A model generated the notes under the pieces. The model worked only from the letters and a program-made list of their open reading frames with translations, ran no database searches and was not told where the DNA came from. A stretch of 64,000 nt of DNA from Rachycentron canadum (Eukaryota; Chordata; Actinopteri; Carangiformes; Rachycentridae), in the NCBI GenBank assembly GCA_038496675.1, contig CM076667.1, forward strand, positions 16,960,830 to 17,024,829, written 5' to 3'. A program made the position numbers and the translations under genes. This document shows positions 26,111 through 39,900 of the stretch, piece after piece. Position 1 is the first letter of the stretch, and each line of letters begins with the position of its first letter.

Positions 26111-27600
26111 TTGTAAAGTTGTCATTTTAGCTTAAAATGTAACACATTAGCAGAAACTCTAACATTAGTGTGTGTGGTCTATTTTAGCACTTTTTGCATC
26201 GTTTCTTTTAAGTGCAGCTACTGTATATTGTTGATTAGATAATAAATGATGCAGAGTGATGGAAATGCTACAAACATTCAAAATATCCATAGAATTGCTA
26301 TTAATTATCAATATCATTATCAGCAAGCTATTGTTGGTGTTGCACATCACAGCAGAATTGCATGCTTTATTCTGAACATGTAATGTAACAGCATTTCGAT
26401 ACCACAATGAGACTCCATTAACACTGGATCGCGTTGGTTCAATAAAAACACTAGCACTAAAATTTGTTTGCCTCCACTTGGTTCAAATATCCAGAATAAA
26501 CAACAAATTTACAATTGTTTAAGATGTTGCAAATGCTCATTTGTTACCATAGCTTTCCATTTTTGCACAACTCCCTTTATGATGGTAATAGTGGCAGATT
26601 TAACACTCAAAATTTTTATAATAATGGATCTTTCATTTGTAGGCAAAAGTGTAGGCTTCTCGTCTGTAGCTGGTGAACATTTGTACGGCTCTGACTAAAG
26701 GCGTAATGTGAGTTATGCTTCAGGACAGCAAGGTAATCCATATTTTTCAGTTGCAGTTCTTTTGTCTGTGTGCGCTCTTACCCCTCAGGTACTTGGGTGA
26801 AGCTGTTATTGGTCAAAAGCTGACGCCTTAGGGTTTCCGAGGTTAATGAGGATACATGAGAACTGGCTTCAGAGTTGAAACAATGTAATCTCACAGGAGT
26901 TTGGCCCCTCAGCAGGAATTGGAATCATAAAGTGATATACATCCCATGTCAAGCTGCTTTTAGGCTAATGTGGCTTCTTGGTGCTTAGTTTTAGAGATCC
27001 TTAAGCCTACATGTTTGTTCTTTCTGTAACACCCGAGGGACTACTTCTAACTCTAATGGATGTAGCCACAAAAAAAAAAAACAACACAGTGGCAGATCCA
27101 CAGTGGTAACAGTCAATAGGTATATCCCTGTCTGGGGCATAGTAGCCTGCAGCAAGTGTAGAAATTCCCACATCAACAACAAACTTCAAGACAAATTGAG
27201 CACGGAGCAGCTATGTTTTTGTTTTAAAATCTGCACTCTCCGTGCTCTGGTGGTAAATACAAAAGGCTGGCTCCGGATAGATTTTTGTCAGGGGTGATCC
27301 TTTGGGGATAGAGGCAAAAGCTTTCCATTCACCATTCACCAGGGAGGCACCCAGGGAGTATCAGGAGAGGTGAAAGCCCTCAGGGGAAATAAGAAACCAA
27401 AAAAAAGGGGATTTTACAATTGTAGCACTGTGCAGTAAGGTGCAGTTCAAATTCAGGAAGCTACAGATTCAAGGCAAAAGATGATGTCGCTCTGCCAGCT
27501 GTACTGTACGTCTTTGTATGCGTTCACGCCTGTGTTTGGGCCTCTAAGTGTATGCGCGTGGGAGGCTAGTCTCCTTTGATACTGAATGGATTAGAAGGCA
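26111..27600. other. Non-coding sequence
   Basis: No gene recognised. An A tract lies at 27069-27080, and a 30-bp segment at about 27335-27375 has LINE-like GGAGGCACCCAGGGAG text that is too short to assign. Confidence 0.45.
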
Positions 27601-28020
27601 GGAACGCTGAATGCCACTCCAGCGTCGTCAGCAAGAGGAGAGGATCCTTGACATTATCGCATCACTCACATTAAAGTCATCATCATCATCAGAACGAAAT
27701 GTCACATTGGGGAAAGCAACAATCCTGGTAAAACGTGTAACCTTTTTGCCATACATGATCAGTGTTCTTCCTGAGCCCCCCCCCCCCCCACTGAGCCTTT
27801 TCTCCACAGTCTCTCGGTCACAGAGGCCCTGTCTTGCAAATTTTCCTGACATTTATGAAACGCGATTAGGTGGGATTTTTGCCATCCGTGCCAAACATAC
27901 CTCTAAATCTCATTACGCACGACGCAGTAAACAAGCTTCCACGTTAGACCTGAAGATCAGCAATGAAAAAGAACACGGATGTATTTTGATGTCCATGTTT
28001 TTTTTTCCCTTCACAGGGAG
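27601..28020. promoter_or_regulatory. Candidate conserved non-coding element
   Basis: This 400-bp stretch is richer in CpG and less repetitive than its flanks. It contains a short ATC array (about 27676-27690), the word TTATGAAACGCGATTAGG and a C-run at 27778-27789. Both strands are open for some distance (192 codons plus, 74 codons minus), but neither product is recognisable and the plus frame ends in a polyphenylalanine run. A regulatory element is my best guess; no conservation data were available. Confidence 0.22.
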
Positions 28021-28045
28021 AGTGACAATAAAACATGTTGAGCTT

Positions 28046-28048
<3 letters not shown>

Positions 28049-28079
<31 letters not shown>
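28049..28079. repeat. 31-base T homopolymer
   Basis: An uninterrupted run of 31 T. No retroposed body is recognisable on either side. Confidence 0.95.
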
Positions 28080-28083
<4 letters not shown>

Positions 28084-30984
28084 GCTACTCTGGCCCACAG
28101 TAAACAAATGTGATCTCTCCGTGGTTGACACCTCCTGCGAGTCAAAGAGACACATATCAAAGGCCCACAAGATGAGGGGCGCACCATAGCTTTAAAAAAA
28201 AAAACTTGAAAAGAATTCATCGGCATAAAGTTCAAAGGCAACGTTGTAAATGTTCTTTTTTTTATCTGAATACTGCTCTTCTGCAGGAACCCAACTTTAC
28301 CCTGCCATAGTTAGGATTTCTATATTTAGACCACTCCTGCTTTTAGTAATCAAGGGATTTGTAGATTGTGGCTTTTTTTTTTTTTTTTTTGCTGCCAATT
28401 TAAAACAAATCAAAAGAAATGAGATGGAAACAAGCACAATCCATTTAGTGCAAGGCGAGGGCAGCTCAATCCCAGCACAAATAGGATCGCTAATGACAGA
28501 TAAATAGACGAATAAATAAATGAGAAAAACAAAATTAATGTCAGTCATGACAGGTTTACCTTTTCATTGTGCACACAAGAGTAGCAGAGCATTGCTGTTT
28601 AGAGACGAAGGCTTAATTGGCATCCAGATGTGTATTGGCATTGTTTCCTCCATGATCCATTATATTGATAGAGATCACACATAAGCCTTTGATGCAAAGA
28701 TCGATGGGCTCCCACGTGGACTAATTAGGAGTGGCTTTTTATTCACATGTACATTGTATAGATACCACATTAATTGTATAGTATCATGGATTAATTGGAT
28801 AAAAAAGCGTAGAAGTATAGAAGTGTATTTGCTGACATTTTGTGTCATAATAGAAAAGTCACAGGTTTTGTCTTGACAGCTCCTACTCGACAGCATGATA
28901 TGCATATTTTACTTATATGTTTAATGTTTAACTTCTTAAGTTAGCATGCTAACCAGCTAACCACAGCAACTCACTATAGCCTCCAAGATACACCGAAGAT
29001 GTAGCAAATGCTCAGAGTGCGTATTATAACCTCTTGTCTTGGCAACAATGGTCGAAAATCAAGCAAGAAACCACATTTGGCAAGAGTAAATTTACAAATA
29101 ATTCCTCAGAGCAATTTGTTCTCTAAAATACAGTTTTATGTTTTACAGGGATTAGTGTAGTATCTAATAGTGCTTGATTTCTCATGTTGCCAATCAGTCA
29201 TTTTTTTTGGAGATTTTCCTTGATAGATTTCTTTAAAATAATTTCATTTCATTTCATTTTAAACCCAATGTAACTGATACATCATAATCTTTTAATTTGA
29301 TATGAGAAACGTGTTGCTTATTTAGACATCCTGTGGATGTGTGGAGCAATATTGTAATTTATTTTGAGTTGTATTTTTGGCCATCTGGTGAATTTAAGTC
29401 CAATATTCATTCTCTTTGAGCTGTTTTTGGTCACAACAAAACTTCTGATGGAATTATTTGGTACTTTAGCTGTTAAAATCACCACTGTGTTTACAAGCTG
29501 GTCTAACTGTATTTGTCTGCTGAGGAGTGGATGTTTACAGCTTTTTTATAACAGTGGCTGGAGCCAAAAACAAACCTATAAAAGGCGACAGTGAAGTAAA
29601 AAATTGTTGGCTGGACATCCAACAATGAGCTGAAAATATGAAGCTCAGTGTAAAGTTCAAGGGAGCATCTACAAATGATTCCTTTCACATTTCATGTAGT
29701 CTTAATACATTTTTTAAAATATATTGACGAAAGCAGCTTTAACCAAATATTTTGTCATTTTGTTGCAATAACTTATCTAAAAAAAAAAAAAAAAAAATTT
29801 AACAAACAACTAATTTCATTAGCTTCATGTAATATAATAAAAATATGACTTTAAACCACACTGATTGACTAATTTGGTAACGGCTAAACTGCATATCATT
29901 AACTTTTATTTATCTTATATATGTAATTAAAATACATATATATTTATTTGTATGTGTATATTTAGTTTTTATAGACTTCCTTAGATCTGCATCAGTAGTA
30001 GCTTTAGTAACTAGAAATTAGTAACTTTCCACAAGCTCTCAGTCGAATTATAGATTGTTAGAAATGTTGATATTTGTTCAATTGTGAGAGCTGAGGACAT
30101 GCTATCTCTGTCAGTCAACCCAACAGTTGATGACATGGGTATGTATGCAGGTTGTTTAGCAACTGATAGCAACTGAACAGTGTTAGTGTGTATCCTATGT
30201 ATAAAATATGCTTGATTTAGTTTTTTTTTTTTTTTTTTGTCCGCAACGGAGAGAACCCACATAGCCACATGAATATATTCTATTTGATATTCTCTGGGCT
30301 GCCTGATCTTGATCCTCTGCCTGTTTTCCTGTGCTATGAATATATTACAAGCACACAAAAGGAAAATAATTTTATTTTGGGGAAAAACACTGGGCTAGAT
30401 GGCAAGGGAGGGGGGATAAGAATGGCTGAGGAAGGCCATGGTATTTTCAAATAGAGCTTTGTCTCAGTATTTTTAGGGAGGGGAAAAAAGTAAAAGTAGG
30501 ACACAGTTTTATCATTTTGTTCCAAAGCTGGCAGCTGTGACAACTGGTTAAGAGTAGTTATCAAGCCACTAGCAACTCAATATATTGTACATAACGTTCT
30601 AGCACATTTTCACTGCTGTTTGTTTACCGCCAACTCCCGCAGGAAGAAGGTATCATCTTTGATGACATGTCCACGTGGAGATATATATGAGGTATTTGTG
30701 TAAACATTTCATTTAAGCACCCACATGTCAATTCAGAAACATCTCACACGGAAATATGTTATGTAAAATAGAGTTTTCCACATTCCTGCCCACAGCTGTA
30801 CGCTAATCCTATCAAAGTGAGTGTGACAGAGGATGTTTTCATGGTGATTGAGACCATATGAACACAGAAGCTCTGAGCCTAAACTTGTCAGGCAAAGAAT
30901 GAGTTATCACTGTTAGAAAAAGTTGAATTTCATCCAGCATTGTATTGTAAAATTATATTTCTCTTTAAAACATAAAAAAATTAC

Positions 30985-30990
<6 letters not shown>
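28080..30990. other. Non-coding AT-rich sequence
   Basis: Contains T runs (28373-28390, 30221-30238), an A run (29780-29797), a short ATTTC repeat (29241-29258) and an AT-rich inverted repeat (ATATATGTA / TACATATAT, about 29917-29942). No gene is supported. Confidence 0.5.

Positions 30991-31052
<62 letters not shown>
30991..31052. repeat. (GT)31 microsatellite
   Basis: A perfect 62-bp GT dinucleotide array preceded by TACATATAT. It is the longest pure dinucleotide repeat outside the gap and is likely length-polymorphic. Confidence 0.98.
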
Positions 31053-31058
<6 letters not shown>

Positions 31059-31408
31059 ACTTGTTGGAAGATTTTACTTTTCAAAAAATGTATTTTCAAT
31101 ATGTGAGATCAACATTTTTCTTTTTTGAGTATTTATTTTCTTGTGTAATCAGTCCGCATGTAACAAAACAGTTCCCATAAATTGAAATGAAGCTTTTTGG
31201 GTAATGAAATCAATTTAGCGAGGATGCTAATATGCCCACATCAATTCAATACTAAGCAGCCATCAACATGAGATAATGGGTTTTAAATGCTCAGTTTATT
31301 AGATAGACCTACGTAAAACTGATGCTGTCTAATAAAACAGTCTTGGAATAAATATGTCTTTGTGAAGGTTTAATCAATCGGTTTTTGTTGAAATTGTTTT
31401 TGAGAGCT

Positions 31409-31660
31409 GTTAAAGGACCCATATTGTCCAAAGAGCGATTTGAGCATCGAGCAGGTCCAGGTTCTATATTAATATTGTGACAGTATCACAACATTTCTAA
31501 CAACCTAAAACAAGCCATCAGGATGTTTGCAACTTTGTGACGTCACAACAAAGTAGTCACCACTCTCACGCCTCAAACCTAGCCCACCTGTACCCACCAT
31601 CCAGCCTTCCAGGTGTGTTTACCTTTTCAAAGCCTGATTTTTGTTTCTTTAAACCACTAA
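31409..31660 (+). repeat. Dispersed repeat related to 42910-43215, copy 1
   Basis: Begins TTAAAGGACCCATATTGT. It shares ordered anchors with the 42.9-kb segment: AGGTTCTA, a TATTGTGACAG-type block, then CAAGCCATCAGGAT and an AACTTTGTGA..ACAAAG block. It contains a perfect cAMP-response palindrome TGACGTCA at 31538-31545. I recognise the general pattern as a common fish non-autonomous repeat. No coding capacity. Confidence 0.5.
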
Positions 31661-33225
31661 TGTGTCTTTTTAAGGATATCAAAACTTCAAATTAAACACT
31701 TGGAACCTATAAATCAACTTTATGATCATTATGGAAGCCACAGTTTGTTCTGCTTTTGAAATAAATTTGATACCACTGAGAAGTGTTTCCAATATTCTAT
31801 CCACTAAATGACTTTCTTTTCTTTTACATGGCAATTTCAGGGTATTGCCTTAAGATGTGATTATCTGTGCTCTATGCACATATAAACCCGTGAAGAGATA
31901 ATTAGATGTTGACGCTGCTTCCTGATCTAGTTTCTCAAATGATCTGCTTCGTGTGGACGCATGTAAAGATCATAAACATTCAGTTCATCCTCACATAAGG
32001 GACGAGAAACCTGGTTAAAATAAATGGCTCTCTCATAATAAGCAGGCTGCTGTGACATTGAAATGTCTTTTTCCTTTGAGACACCATCTGTGTGCACTCA
32101 TAGTCACACTGTGTTATGAGTACATTTCAGTTTCAACAGAAAATATTGCACAAACTATTCATAGCATCATCATTTATCTTAACTCAATTAGAAGCAACCT
32201 CAGCGAGGTTATAGTCAAAGACAGAACAGGAACACTCTGAAATTTCATGAAAATGGTTTGTTTCCTTAATGCAACAGAGAGACTTAGTCACAGGCAAATC
32301 AAAGCTCCTGTAAACACAGTAATGAGACCACAACCCCTTGCTTGGTCACATCAACAGAGCTGCCATGAAATCAATTTTCGAAAGTGTATCAGGAACAAAT
32401 GGCTCATGCGTCCAACTGGCAGATTTTTGTCACCAAATTTAGGAAAAAAAAAAAGATTTGTTTAGTTTACATTCAGGAGTCGATGAATATATCAAATACA
32501 CTTTGTATACCACGGCTGCATAACAATGAGACAATTGTTGGAGCATCTTAAGCTTCAGAAACATAATGTATGCAGGGTGGTGCTGTCATACACCAAATAC
32601 TGAACACAGTCAGTCCAGAGAGCCACAGCCACATGAAGCCATTTTTACTGAGTATTATGAGCAACTCTCTACTTGAGAGAGGAGTTGAAAAAGTCGCTAG
32701 AATTGTTGCTTGTTGATTTGGGGTCAAAAAAGTCATGGAATCTAGGCAGAAACTCAATAGACCGATTAAGAGACTGTCTTAGATTTGATTGACTCAAGTA
32801 GGCAGGGTTTAGAGGGTAAGATGAATATGGAGCAGTAGAGAAACACTCAGCTGCAGAGGACTCACCATTAGATCAGGAGGTGAAGCATAACAGAGAAAAG
32901 AATTAGACCTCCAACACATTCATAGTCTTTGCCAGCTGACATCCAAACATCCTACTATCATATTGTTCTGCCCACAAGCCTCTTTCTATCACACTGGCTA
33001 CTATGACTCACAAGCTAACGGTCAAGTTCGGGTTGATATGAATAGGCCAACATGTTTTTTTCAAGTTGAGACTTGATGAAGTTCATTCTTCACTCTGAAA
33101 ACAGCAGCTGCCAACTGTCTACAAGTTTCAATAGCAGCTGATCAGCAGCTTTTGATCGTGTCACACAGTCATCTTCAGCAGACGTGAGTTCACCCAATTG
33201 TCACTGAACTGTTGTTTATATAAAC
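31661..33225. other. Non-coding sequence
   Basis: No gene or mobile element recognised. Confidence 0.5.
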
Positions 33226-33668
33226 ATATATATATATATATATATATANNNNNNNNNNNNNNNNNNNNNNNNNNNNNNNNNNNNNNNNNNNNNNNNNNNN
33301 NNNNNNNNNNNNNNNNNNNNNNNNNNNNNNNNNNNNNNNNNNNNNNNNNNNNNNNNNNNNNNNNNNNNNNNNNNNNNNNNNNNNNNNNNNNNNNNNNNNN
33401 NNNNNNNNNNNNNNNNNNNNNNNNNNNNNNNNNNNNNNNNNNNNNNNNNNNNNNNNNNNNNNNNNNNNNNNNNNNNNNNNNNNNNNNNNNNNNNNNNNNN
33501 NNNNNNNNNNNNNNNNNNNNNNNNNNNNNNNNNNNNNNNNNNNNNNNNNNNNNNNNNNNNNNNNNNNNNNNNNNNNNNNNNNNNNNNNNNNNNNNNNNNN
33601 NNNNNNNNNNNNNNNNNNNNNNNNNNNNNATGTGTATAAGAGACAGATATATATATATATATATATAT
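33226..33668. repeat. (AT)n microsatellite interrupted by an assembly gap
   Basis: About 23 bp of AT dinucleotide on the left (33226-33248) and 22 bp on the right (33647-33668) flank a run of 381 undetermined bases (33249-33629). The gap therefore probably represents an unresolved longer AT repeat. The two long X-containing open frames across it are meaningless. Confidence 0.95.
33630..33646 (+). other. Tn5/Nextera mosaic-end adapter remnant
   Basis: The 17 bases immediately right of the gap, ATGTGTATAAGAGACAG, equal the last 17 of the 19-bp Tn5 mosaic end used in tagmentation libraries. This is not fish sequence; it is residual adapter left at the end of a contig or gap-fill read. Translated, it yields the MCIRDR peptide at the start of the downstream frame, a typical signature of this contamination. 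Confidence 0.96.
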
Positions 33669-33779
33669 GTGTGTTTTTTTGGTTTTTTGATGGGCAAGAT
33701 CAGAGGGAAAATTACAATTCTCATGAATGCGTATATGTGATTTTATTATTGCATTTCACTACTCTTGATTGCATGTTAT

Positions 33780-33965
33780 GTAGGTGTTTTCAGACCAAAC
33801 AGTTCTAGGGATTCCCTCTGAGGAAGGTTCTTCGACACCTTTTTGCATTTGCACCACTATTAGGAACTCTGAAATGACATAAGTCGGCCAGTGGCCAGAA
33901 GTTCCCATCAACAAAAGTCTGGAGTTACACTTTCAGGGCCAGTAGCAAGAGTTTCAATGCATTTG
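33780..33965 (+). repeat. Possible diverged dispersed repeat
   Basis: Text such as 'cagaccaaacagttctaggg', GAGGAAGGTTCTTC, 'tttttgcatttgcac', AGGAACTCTGAA and CAGAAGTTCCCAT resembles a fish repeat with AGGAACT/AGTTCC-type words. The identification is from memory of the pattern only. Confidence 0.35.
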
Positions 33966-36900
33966 GTGGGATTATAAGATTTACCCATGCTGCAAAACCT
34001 TGTTCATTATTTGACTGAAGTATTCTGATGCAGAGACTAAAGAGCCAAATAAGGTGAATTGCCAAGTGGGTCATGAGAAGTTCCCATATGGGTGGAAGGA
34101 AAAGCAATAAAGCTGCTACCACACTCTCAAGCATAATCTGCTGAGAGAATGAAGTCTGGGATTGATGATATCACTTGGCATAATTTCACTTCAGTGCACA
34201 GCTAAAGAAAATAATTTTATCCTCTTGAAAAATGTGTTACATCTCTACAGCACAAACTAGACGTATATCTAGTTGTTCAACAGGGAACTAATCTCTTTGG
34301 GGAACACCTTCTCAGCATTATGGAGACAAATGAGTCTGATTGCCTGTATGTGATGTTTCATTTCTGCTTTCTGTTTTTCTGCACAATTTATGAGATTTTC
34401 TCTGGGCTATCTCTTCTGCACTATCTTCATATTAGCGTATGAACCCAGAGATGCATATTCAGGTTCATCATTATGATTTGCCAATAAAATGGTCACCGTG
34501 GTAATGACTTTTCGGCAGTCGCTGGCTATTCATTTTCCTGGCAATGCCATTTAATTTAACCCACCGTTAAGTAGAGAGCTTCCCGAGTGCAATCCATCAC
34601 TGTTAAAGTACAGATGACACCGTGACGTGATTTCTCATCAATATCATACATGAGAACTGCTGAGCCATTAAAACACCATGATAGGAGATACCACAGCTGA
34701 AGGGGTAGGGGGGGTGTGGGGGTGGGGGGGAGGCGAGGCATAGAGGAAAAGCACTGCCTTTATCTTTAAAAAGACTCTATTTCAGGCACTGATAAAAGGC
34801 TGTTTTTGATTTCAGAACTGGGTGCTATCAAATCCTTCTTCTTGCTGAAAAAACATCACAATAGTCTTAATTTACTCTTGTAAGTTTGATATAGAACAAA
34901 TCCTGTCAGTCTGTGTGGTTAGAAATGTATCATATTTTTGTCTTGTGTAAGTTTTTACCACAGGAAAGTTGTCTGTGCTTACTTTCCCGCGATATCTCTG
35001 AAAATGATTGATGACATTTTTTTCATCCTTCTAGTAATGTGACATAAGTCAGACACACTTTTATCTCCTCTCACACTCTCAACTCTCTTTATATCTGTCA
35101 TCAAAAGTCCTTCTGTCACATCTCTGTAAATGCAAAGTGCAAGAAAAAGGCTTTCACCACTGCTGCAGAAATTGCTTCCAAAGCTAAACACTGAGGGATG
35201 TTCACTTAAGTCCTGCAGTTTTCAGGTCAGTAGTACATTACAACTTAGAGGGGTGCTGCAGAGTTTGTTGGGAGGCTGTTGGGGAGTTTTTCTCATATCC
35301 ATATCCAGTCAAGTAGTCGCAACCATATATGAAATTGTGATGTGTTATAACAAAATCTGCTGATAATTTAAGTCAAAAATGGAGGAGGCTATTGTAGCTT
35401 GTTTGCTGTGTTACCCATCCACTTTTAGCCTCTTTCAGAAAATAAAGAAGGAACAGTTTGCAGACAGTAAAGAGACTGGGGTCAATGGTACAAATAAACA
35501 ATGTGAACTTACTGTCCTGTTAGCAACTGTACCAAGGAGCTTGCTAACTGTGACTTTCAGATACATTTAGAAAAATGATGATACTCTTTGTTTCTAAATT
35601 GGTGACTCAGCTGTATACACAAAACTTTTCTCTGACATTAGCAAATATCTGGTGGTGAAATTTGCCTACACATGGGCAGATTATTTAGTGGGACAAAGAG
35701 AAATTTACCATGCAGGGATGGAGGTTGCTTTGCCAGTCGACATCTTTTCTCCCTCTTTTTTTATTTGCTGTAACTGTGTACTGTCTGATACCTTTGTTTC
35801 ACCCATAGAGAGGTGTCAAAGAGAAAACCTGGAAGCCAAAAGCTCTTTATCCCTTTGAAAGACCTCCCACTTACAATACATATAACACATGCACATACCT
35901 CCACAGCTCATAATCACTCAATCCAGTTACCCCCACAGCATAACAGAGATCAGGACTTCCTCCGCACTTACATGACTATGAGATGATGAAATATATTTTG
36001 TTAAATGTTTGGCTTTTGCTCTAAGCAGATACGCCATCGAATGTCAGCACAATGCTACACATGCAGACAGATAGTGGGCACATGTAAAAATGCGTCAGAA
36101 GTTGTGGGATTGTTGGTTCCACTTCATTTGCTTTTATGCCAATCTGTTTTCAAGCGGGTTGGACAAATGAAAAAAAAAAAAAACAAAGAAACTGTAAAAC
36201 CGACACGTCTCTGTGAATCATATCAGGAATTAGAGACATTTATTTAATCCAGTCTTCATTTAAATTGGCAGTACTTGGTGATAGATTTTCTGCAGAGTGG
36301 TACAATTTTGAGATACTTCACTTGAAATGTACTTTTGACCTCACCTGATTTATATAACTGATTTATAGTCACAGTTTCTTTGCAGAGTAAAATTTTACAA
36401 TCACAATGCTACAAATTAAGATACCTAACTAAACATAACACTTGAGTTACAATTAGCTTCAACCAACAATGGTGAAGTTCTACTTCCACATTTATGCATT
36501 AACAATTTTCAGTAGTCAGTGACAATAATTGAATATTGCCCAATTCAATAACAAATACTTATACCACATTTAGAAGATGATGTGCATGATTTTACTATAT
36601 GTATGGATGTTTTCATGTCTAACAATGACAAGTCAAGAAGGTTGAGGGTAACATTGGATAATAGCAATAGGGAAAGAATGAGAAGGAACATAGGAAAAAC
36701 AGACTTTAGTGTTTCATTTGTGAACTATTTTACACTCAGTGAGTATTATAGCATAATCATGAAAATGATGATTATGGTGGCAATGGTGATAATTATGATA
36801 GAGTCAGTGTTGTAAGTATGAAACCTCTGTGTTATAGTTGTTCTTTGCTGTTAAATATTTTGTTGAAATGCGGTGTTTTCGTGTTTCGACAACAGTATGT

Positions 36901-39900
36901 GTTGCCATATGGCACAACAACGTGAGTCAACAACTCATTGACTTTGCAAAGCCATTAATGATCTCTGTCATGCCTCTGTAAGAATCTCATTTGTTCACGT
37001 TTTTTCTTGCCTTACTTTCGGTCTGCCAGCTGGCAAACTCACTGATGAAGCAGAGGAGGAGAAGAAGGCCTGACAGCTCAGCTGGTTTCAGTGTCATAGC
37101 TAAAGTGCAATGCAAGTGCAAAGCAAACCGCAGAAAGACATATCATCAGTGCAGCTTCTGCCTCTGCTGGGGTGCCAACTCGTCACAATGACATCTTTGT
37201 TTCCCTTTGTCTTGACACATTGTTGTGAATAACTCAAAAACACAATGATAGAGATGTCGTACTAGCACCACAGGGTTCCCCTTCAGAGAAGGTGATGCGA
37301 ATTACAGTTGTTTTTTTTCTTATTAAACAGCTGTTGAAAAGTCCTGACAGAGTTTTAGGGCAGATATTCACACCACATGCCCCAGAAATGAATGAATACA
37401 CATCACAAATGATCACACACTGCCTAATTATGCATCACACTATTCAAACCCTTAATTGCCAAGCACACGTGCTACATGCTAATGTGATGCCTGCTTCTTC
37501 TCCAAACTTTTTGCTACTGCATTTCTACTGATGCATCAAGTAGCGTCATTTATGCAATTGTGTCACACACCCCATGTGTCTGAGAAAGTAAATGTGACCT
37601 CAAAAAACTTCAATCTTTATGCAAATGATAAACCCAGAATCGGGTTTGCTCTTAGTGAAATATAGACATCTGTGTTCATGCTTGTAAAGATTCTGCCCTC
37701 ATATTCGCACAGTATGTAACGGCATCCAGTGATAACACACATTTATCACGTCGCTGTTCAATTAACATAATTAACGATGAAACAAATAGAAATGCAACCT
37801 TTACTGTTCAATTATTATTTCATTCTAGATGCAGTTCTATACAGTAGAAAGCTTTACTGTACATTTCTGCCATTACACTTTCCGTTGAAAACCTAAACTG
37901 TAAGCTAATAGACTGCAAAGTAAAATCTTTAGCATCTGCTCCCACTGCATTAGAAATAATTGTGTCTCCTTGTTTGGCGCTGTTATTCGCTTTCCTTTCC
38001 TAAGTCAATCAATACTCTGAGTTTCAAAGCTTCTATCCCTGTCTTGATATAATTATAAACTTCCTGTGAGCAGGACCAAGAATAAGGAACAAAGGCCTGC
38101 TTTTAAAACAGCCACAACAGCATTAAAACAAAAACCCAGAAATGTCCCCTGAGAAAAAAGAAAATCAATTTTTGTGGTAGATTTGTCCATTTATAGCACA
38201 TTCATGTGGGATCTTTTAGCTTATAATAAGAACACAATTAAGAATATAGGTTATCTGGACTTTTTTAAAATATTAAAGTCATTGCTTGTATTAGATATAT
38301 TATGTAAATCCAGAGACAGATAAAGATTGCAGCCCATCCACCCTGATATTGTACCACTCTGTCAACCACTCAAGCATGAAGGTGGTTATCACCAATAATG
38401 TGCCTAGGTGTGTTGACAATTCACAAGATGTTCCATCAAAGGAATTGAAAAGGCTGACTGATCTGAAGTAATAACCAGCCTTGTGCAGGACGGCAGCAGA
38501 TTGATGGGGCTGTGATATCAGTGTGTCATGGAGTGGAAAAGCAAATTATGACTCTCAGCATATTGGGGGGGAAATTGGTAGGACTGCATCTGGATGTTGA
38601 GCATGACATGATAATGGCAGGACCCACTGTCCCGGTTGCCCCGTGTCCCGTTAACAAGTTCATCTGCAAGACATTGATGGCTTCACTTTCATGCCTGTGA
38701 AAACATGCCTCCCATCACCTGCTGCGTTCGTCAAAGTATGCGTTTATAATAAGACCTTGTCCTCATTTTCACTCCTGTTGTATTAGCGCGTGTTGGATTC
38801 ATGATAGAGGAACTTGGATGTGATTGTGTCTGTAGTTATCTGTGGGCAGCAGTAGTTTCAATAATAGGGAAACAGCTCAGACAGTAAAATGCAATCTGCT
38901 GTTTATCTGAACTACAGGGCCCTTGAATTATTTCCTTTGCTGCCAGAGAACAATCATTGGCTTTGATTATTCTCTTATAGAACAAAACAGGAGGATACTT
39001 TGATAGATGTCTCACAAAATATACATTTTTTTAAATGCTGAACGTCTATGATTTCCTCTGTGGCCAGATAAAAGTATATTAATAATGTCATTTCATTGTG
39101 TGATCCATGCTATTTAGTCATTTATTAAACATTCAATTCAATCAATAATCATTTATGAAAGTTTGAAACTTTTGTCACACCAACTATTTAAATCAGCAAC
39201 CATATGTCTTTCTTAAAGCTCCCCTAGCTCATATTGTCATGTTAAGTGCCAATGGTTACATGTAGTATACTATATGCACAAATTAATAGTTTGCCACAAT
39301 GAAAACACTGCTCTCACATGGTGAAGACTGTGGTGATACTGTATAGAGGAGATATTTCCACAAAAAATGTCAAAATTAATATGATTCCCCTCAACTTTAT
39401 CATCATTTATTGGTGTGAATTAAACACACATGCAGAAAACCATCAGCTGGTATTTGCACTGTACATATGATGATTAGAAATAACCTTATAAATTGGATTC
39501 AGTTTTGCTGCAAACCAACTTTTCCCCTCATTGGAAAGAGCGATCAAATGGCTTCTCTACCTGTGAGAGAATGGGGTCGTCTCCTGTCTTATACCAGAGT
39601 CACAATCAAAATAAGATCACACGGCTCATTTCCATATGTTATGGTGGAGGGGCCTCGGGCTTCAAATTACTCACTTCTCTGCCACTCGTCCATAGACACA
39701 CGTCCTCAAATCCTCATTTATGACAATTTGATTCTGGCACAGATTAGATTTCCTGCAACTATGGATGTATATTTAGCTACAATGAAGGATTTCTTGGTTA
39801 GGCTTTAATGCAGTTCCAGGGAATTAATGCTGTACTTCAACATAGCACGACAAAGGATGAGACTGAATTTCCCTTTTGCATTAAGAATGTAGGAAAACCT

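Noticed and set aside
27611..28189. 192-codon plus-strand frame
   Set aside because: It ends in a polyphenylalanine run from a T homopolymer, with no recognisable domain. Retained only as a candidate non-coding element.
29917..29942. AT-rich inverted repeat that could be a hairpin RNA
   Set aside because: Short, purely AT stem with no precursor-like flanks; likely chance.
33161..33740. 180- and 187-codon frames on both strands
   Set aside because: Mostly undetermined bases, AT repeat and the adapter remnant.
39467..39808. 113-codon frame overlapping a second frame
   Set aside because: No recognisable domain, and the overlapping +2 frame is equally open, suggesting chance.
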